The translations under genes were made by a program, and so were the position numbers. Below are positions 63,116 to 64,000 of a DNA stretch of 64,000 nt, piece by piece. The DNA comes from Parerythrobacter aestuarii (lineage in GTDB: Bacteria; Pseudomonadota; Alphaproteobacteria; Sphingomonadales; Sphingomonadaceae). Below the pieces are notes generated by a model, which saw only the letters and a list, made by a program, of their open reading frames with translations, ran no database searches and was not told the DNA's origin. Location: assembly GCF_030140925.1 (NCBI RefSeq), contig NZ_JARBWD010000001.1, positions 62,001-126,000 on the forward strand, in the 5' to 3' direction. The number at the start of each line of letters is the position of its first letter. Position 1 is the first letter of the stretch.

Positions 63116-64000
63116 ATGTCTGACGCCAATCCTTCCGAACGCGACTACCGCGACACGGTCTTCCTGCCGAAGACCGATTTTCCCATGAAAGCCGGCCTTC
63201 CGCAGAAGGAGCCGGCCATCCTGGCGAAGTGGCAGGAAGAAGACCTCTACGGGCAGCTGCGCGCCAACCGTGCGGGCAAAGAGAAGTTCATCTTCCACGA
63301 CGGCCCGCCCTACGCCAATGGCGAGATCCATATCGGCCACGCGCTCAACAAGGTGCTGAAGGACATGGTCGTGCGCAGCCAGAGCCTGCTCGGCAAGGAT
63401 GCGCCCTATGTGCCCGGCTGGGACTGCCACGGCCTGCCGATCGAATGGAAGGTCGAGGAACAGTACCGCAAGAAGAAGCTCAACAAGGACGAAGTCCCGG
63501 CGAAGGAATTCCGCGCCGAATGCCGCGCCTATGCCCAGCATTGGGTCGATGTGCAGCGCGAGCAGTTCAAGCGGCTCGGCGTGCAGGGCGACTGGGACAA
63601 TCCCTACCTCACCATGGATTTCGACGCCGAAGCGACCATCGTTTCCGAGCTGATGAAATTCGCCGAAGCGGGCAATCTCTATCGCGGCGCGAAGCCGGTG
63701 ATGTGGTCCCCGGTCGAAAAGACCGCGCTGGCCGAGGCCGAGGTCGAGTATGAGGATATCACCTCGACGCAGATCGATGTGGCGTTCGAGATCACGGAAT
63801 CGCCGATCCCCGAACTGGTCGGCGCGCACGCGGTGATCTGGACGACGACACCTTGGACGATCCCGGTGAACCAGGCTTTGGCCTATGGGCCGGAGGTTGA
63901 GTATGTCTACCTCAACATCGTCGGCCATCCGAGTGGCAAGACCAGACTTCTTATCGCTTCAGAGCTCTACGATGGCTTCGCAGCGCGACTTGGCCTGCCC
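63116..64000 (+). CDS. ileS: isoleucine-tRNA ligase, N-terminal part (runs off the window)
   Basis: The first 295 codons of isoleucyl-tRNA synthetase; the gene continues past base 64000. It starts at the ATG at 63116 ([20 protein letters not shown]). The class I signature [19 protein letters not shown] carries [21 protein letters not shown] follows, then the start of the CP1 editing domain ([18 protein letters not shown]). The KMSKS region and the tRNA-binding end are outside. The 78 bases between the repeat element and the start codon must hold its promoter or it is read through from ribF. Confidence 0.96.
   Translation, partial: MSDANPSERDYRDTVFLPKTDFPMKAGLPQKEPAILAKWQEEDLYGQLRANRAGKEKFIFHDGPPYANGEIHIGHALNKVLKDMVVRSQSLLGKDAPYVPGWDCHGLPIEWKVEEQYRKKKLNKDEVPAKEFRAECRAYAQHWVDVQREQFKRLGVQGDWDNPYLTMDFDAEATIVSELMKFAEAGNLYRGAKPVMWSPVEKTALAEAEVEYEDITSTQIDVAFEITESPIPELVGAHAVIWTTTPWTIPVNQALAYGPEVEYVYLNIVGHPSGKTRLLIASELYDGFAARLGLP

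Overview
The window looks like chromosomal core DNA of a GC-rich alphaproteobacterium. The best fit is Sphingomonadales, probably Erythrobacteraceae. I judge this from gene content: a MipZ-type division ATPase, a fused cytochrome bc1 operon (petABC), a TonB system with several ExbD copies, an Amt/PII pair, a fused CysNC, and many small secreted proteins of the sphingomonad type. I see no prophage, insertion sequence, CRISPR array or plasmid function. Apart from two short palindromic repeats and a cluster of four AraC-type regulators, this is housekeeping DNA.

Layout. At 1-5821 there is a truncated M20 peptidase, then a small operon (unknown membrane protein, sterol-desaturase-type hydroxylase, GMC oxidoreductase) that converges on a TonB-dependent receptor. 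At 6076-7834 lies glnK-amt behind a well-formed sigma-54 promoter. At 7908-11564 are an EEP-family hydrolase, a flavin/PNPOx-like protein, release factor 3 and an unknown secreted protein. At 11583-22132 lie pheST, rplT-rpmI, a cyclotransferase-like gene with an apparent CTG start, a HisN-type phosphatase and prs. Two pairs of AraC-like regulators are interleaved with these genes. At 22248-26056 are glpX, hom and two secreted proteins of unknown function.

At 26361-29615 is a tonB-exbB-exbD-exbD operon, closed by a terminator and followed by a third, separately promoted exbD. At 29685-35564 the minus strand carries, in transcription order, mipZ, a membrane J-domain protein, a phosphohexomutase, an arylamine N-acetyltransferase and an Lhr-like helicase. 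panC and a tRNA-Gly follow. At 36669-41697 a LuxR-type regulator diverges from a sulfate-activation operon (cysD, cysNC, DUF2061, cysQ). At 41694-48593 are an OmpA-like lipoprotein, a cation/proton antiporter, apt, petABC and pgeF.

At 48599-56575 are pepN, an SDR protein, a DMT transporter, a threonine aldolase, a GNAT protein and two bacterial PH-domain membrane proteins. A tRNA-Thr then leads into a tightly packed plus-strand run at 56824-62898: small unknown protein, gpmA, purE, purK, folA, dipeptidase, ribF, GDPD. The window closes with the first 295 codons of ileS.

The most unusual points are: (a) a cyclotransferase gene whose only plausible start is CTG, overlapping the upstream stop as CTGA behind a GGAGG; (b) two different long palindromic repeats that begin within a few bases of a stop codon, one of which supplies the last codons and stop of the gene on its other side; (c) the four AraC regulators around pheST/rplT/prs; (d) paired cysteine loops in the TonB linker; and (e) a recurring TTGnnn-16/17-TAnnnn promoter form, often with GC before the TA, upstream of several operons.
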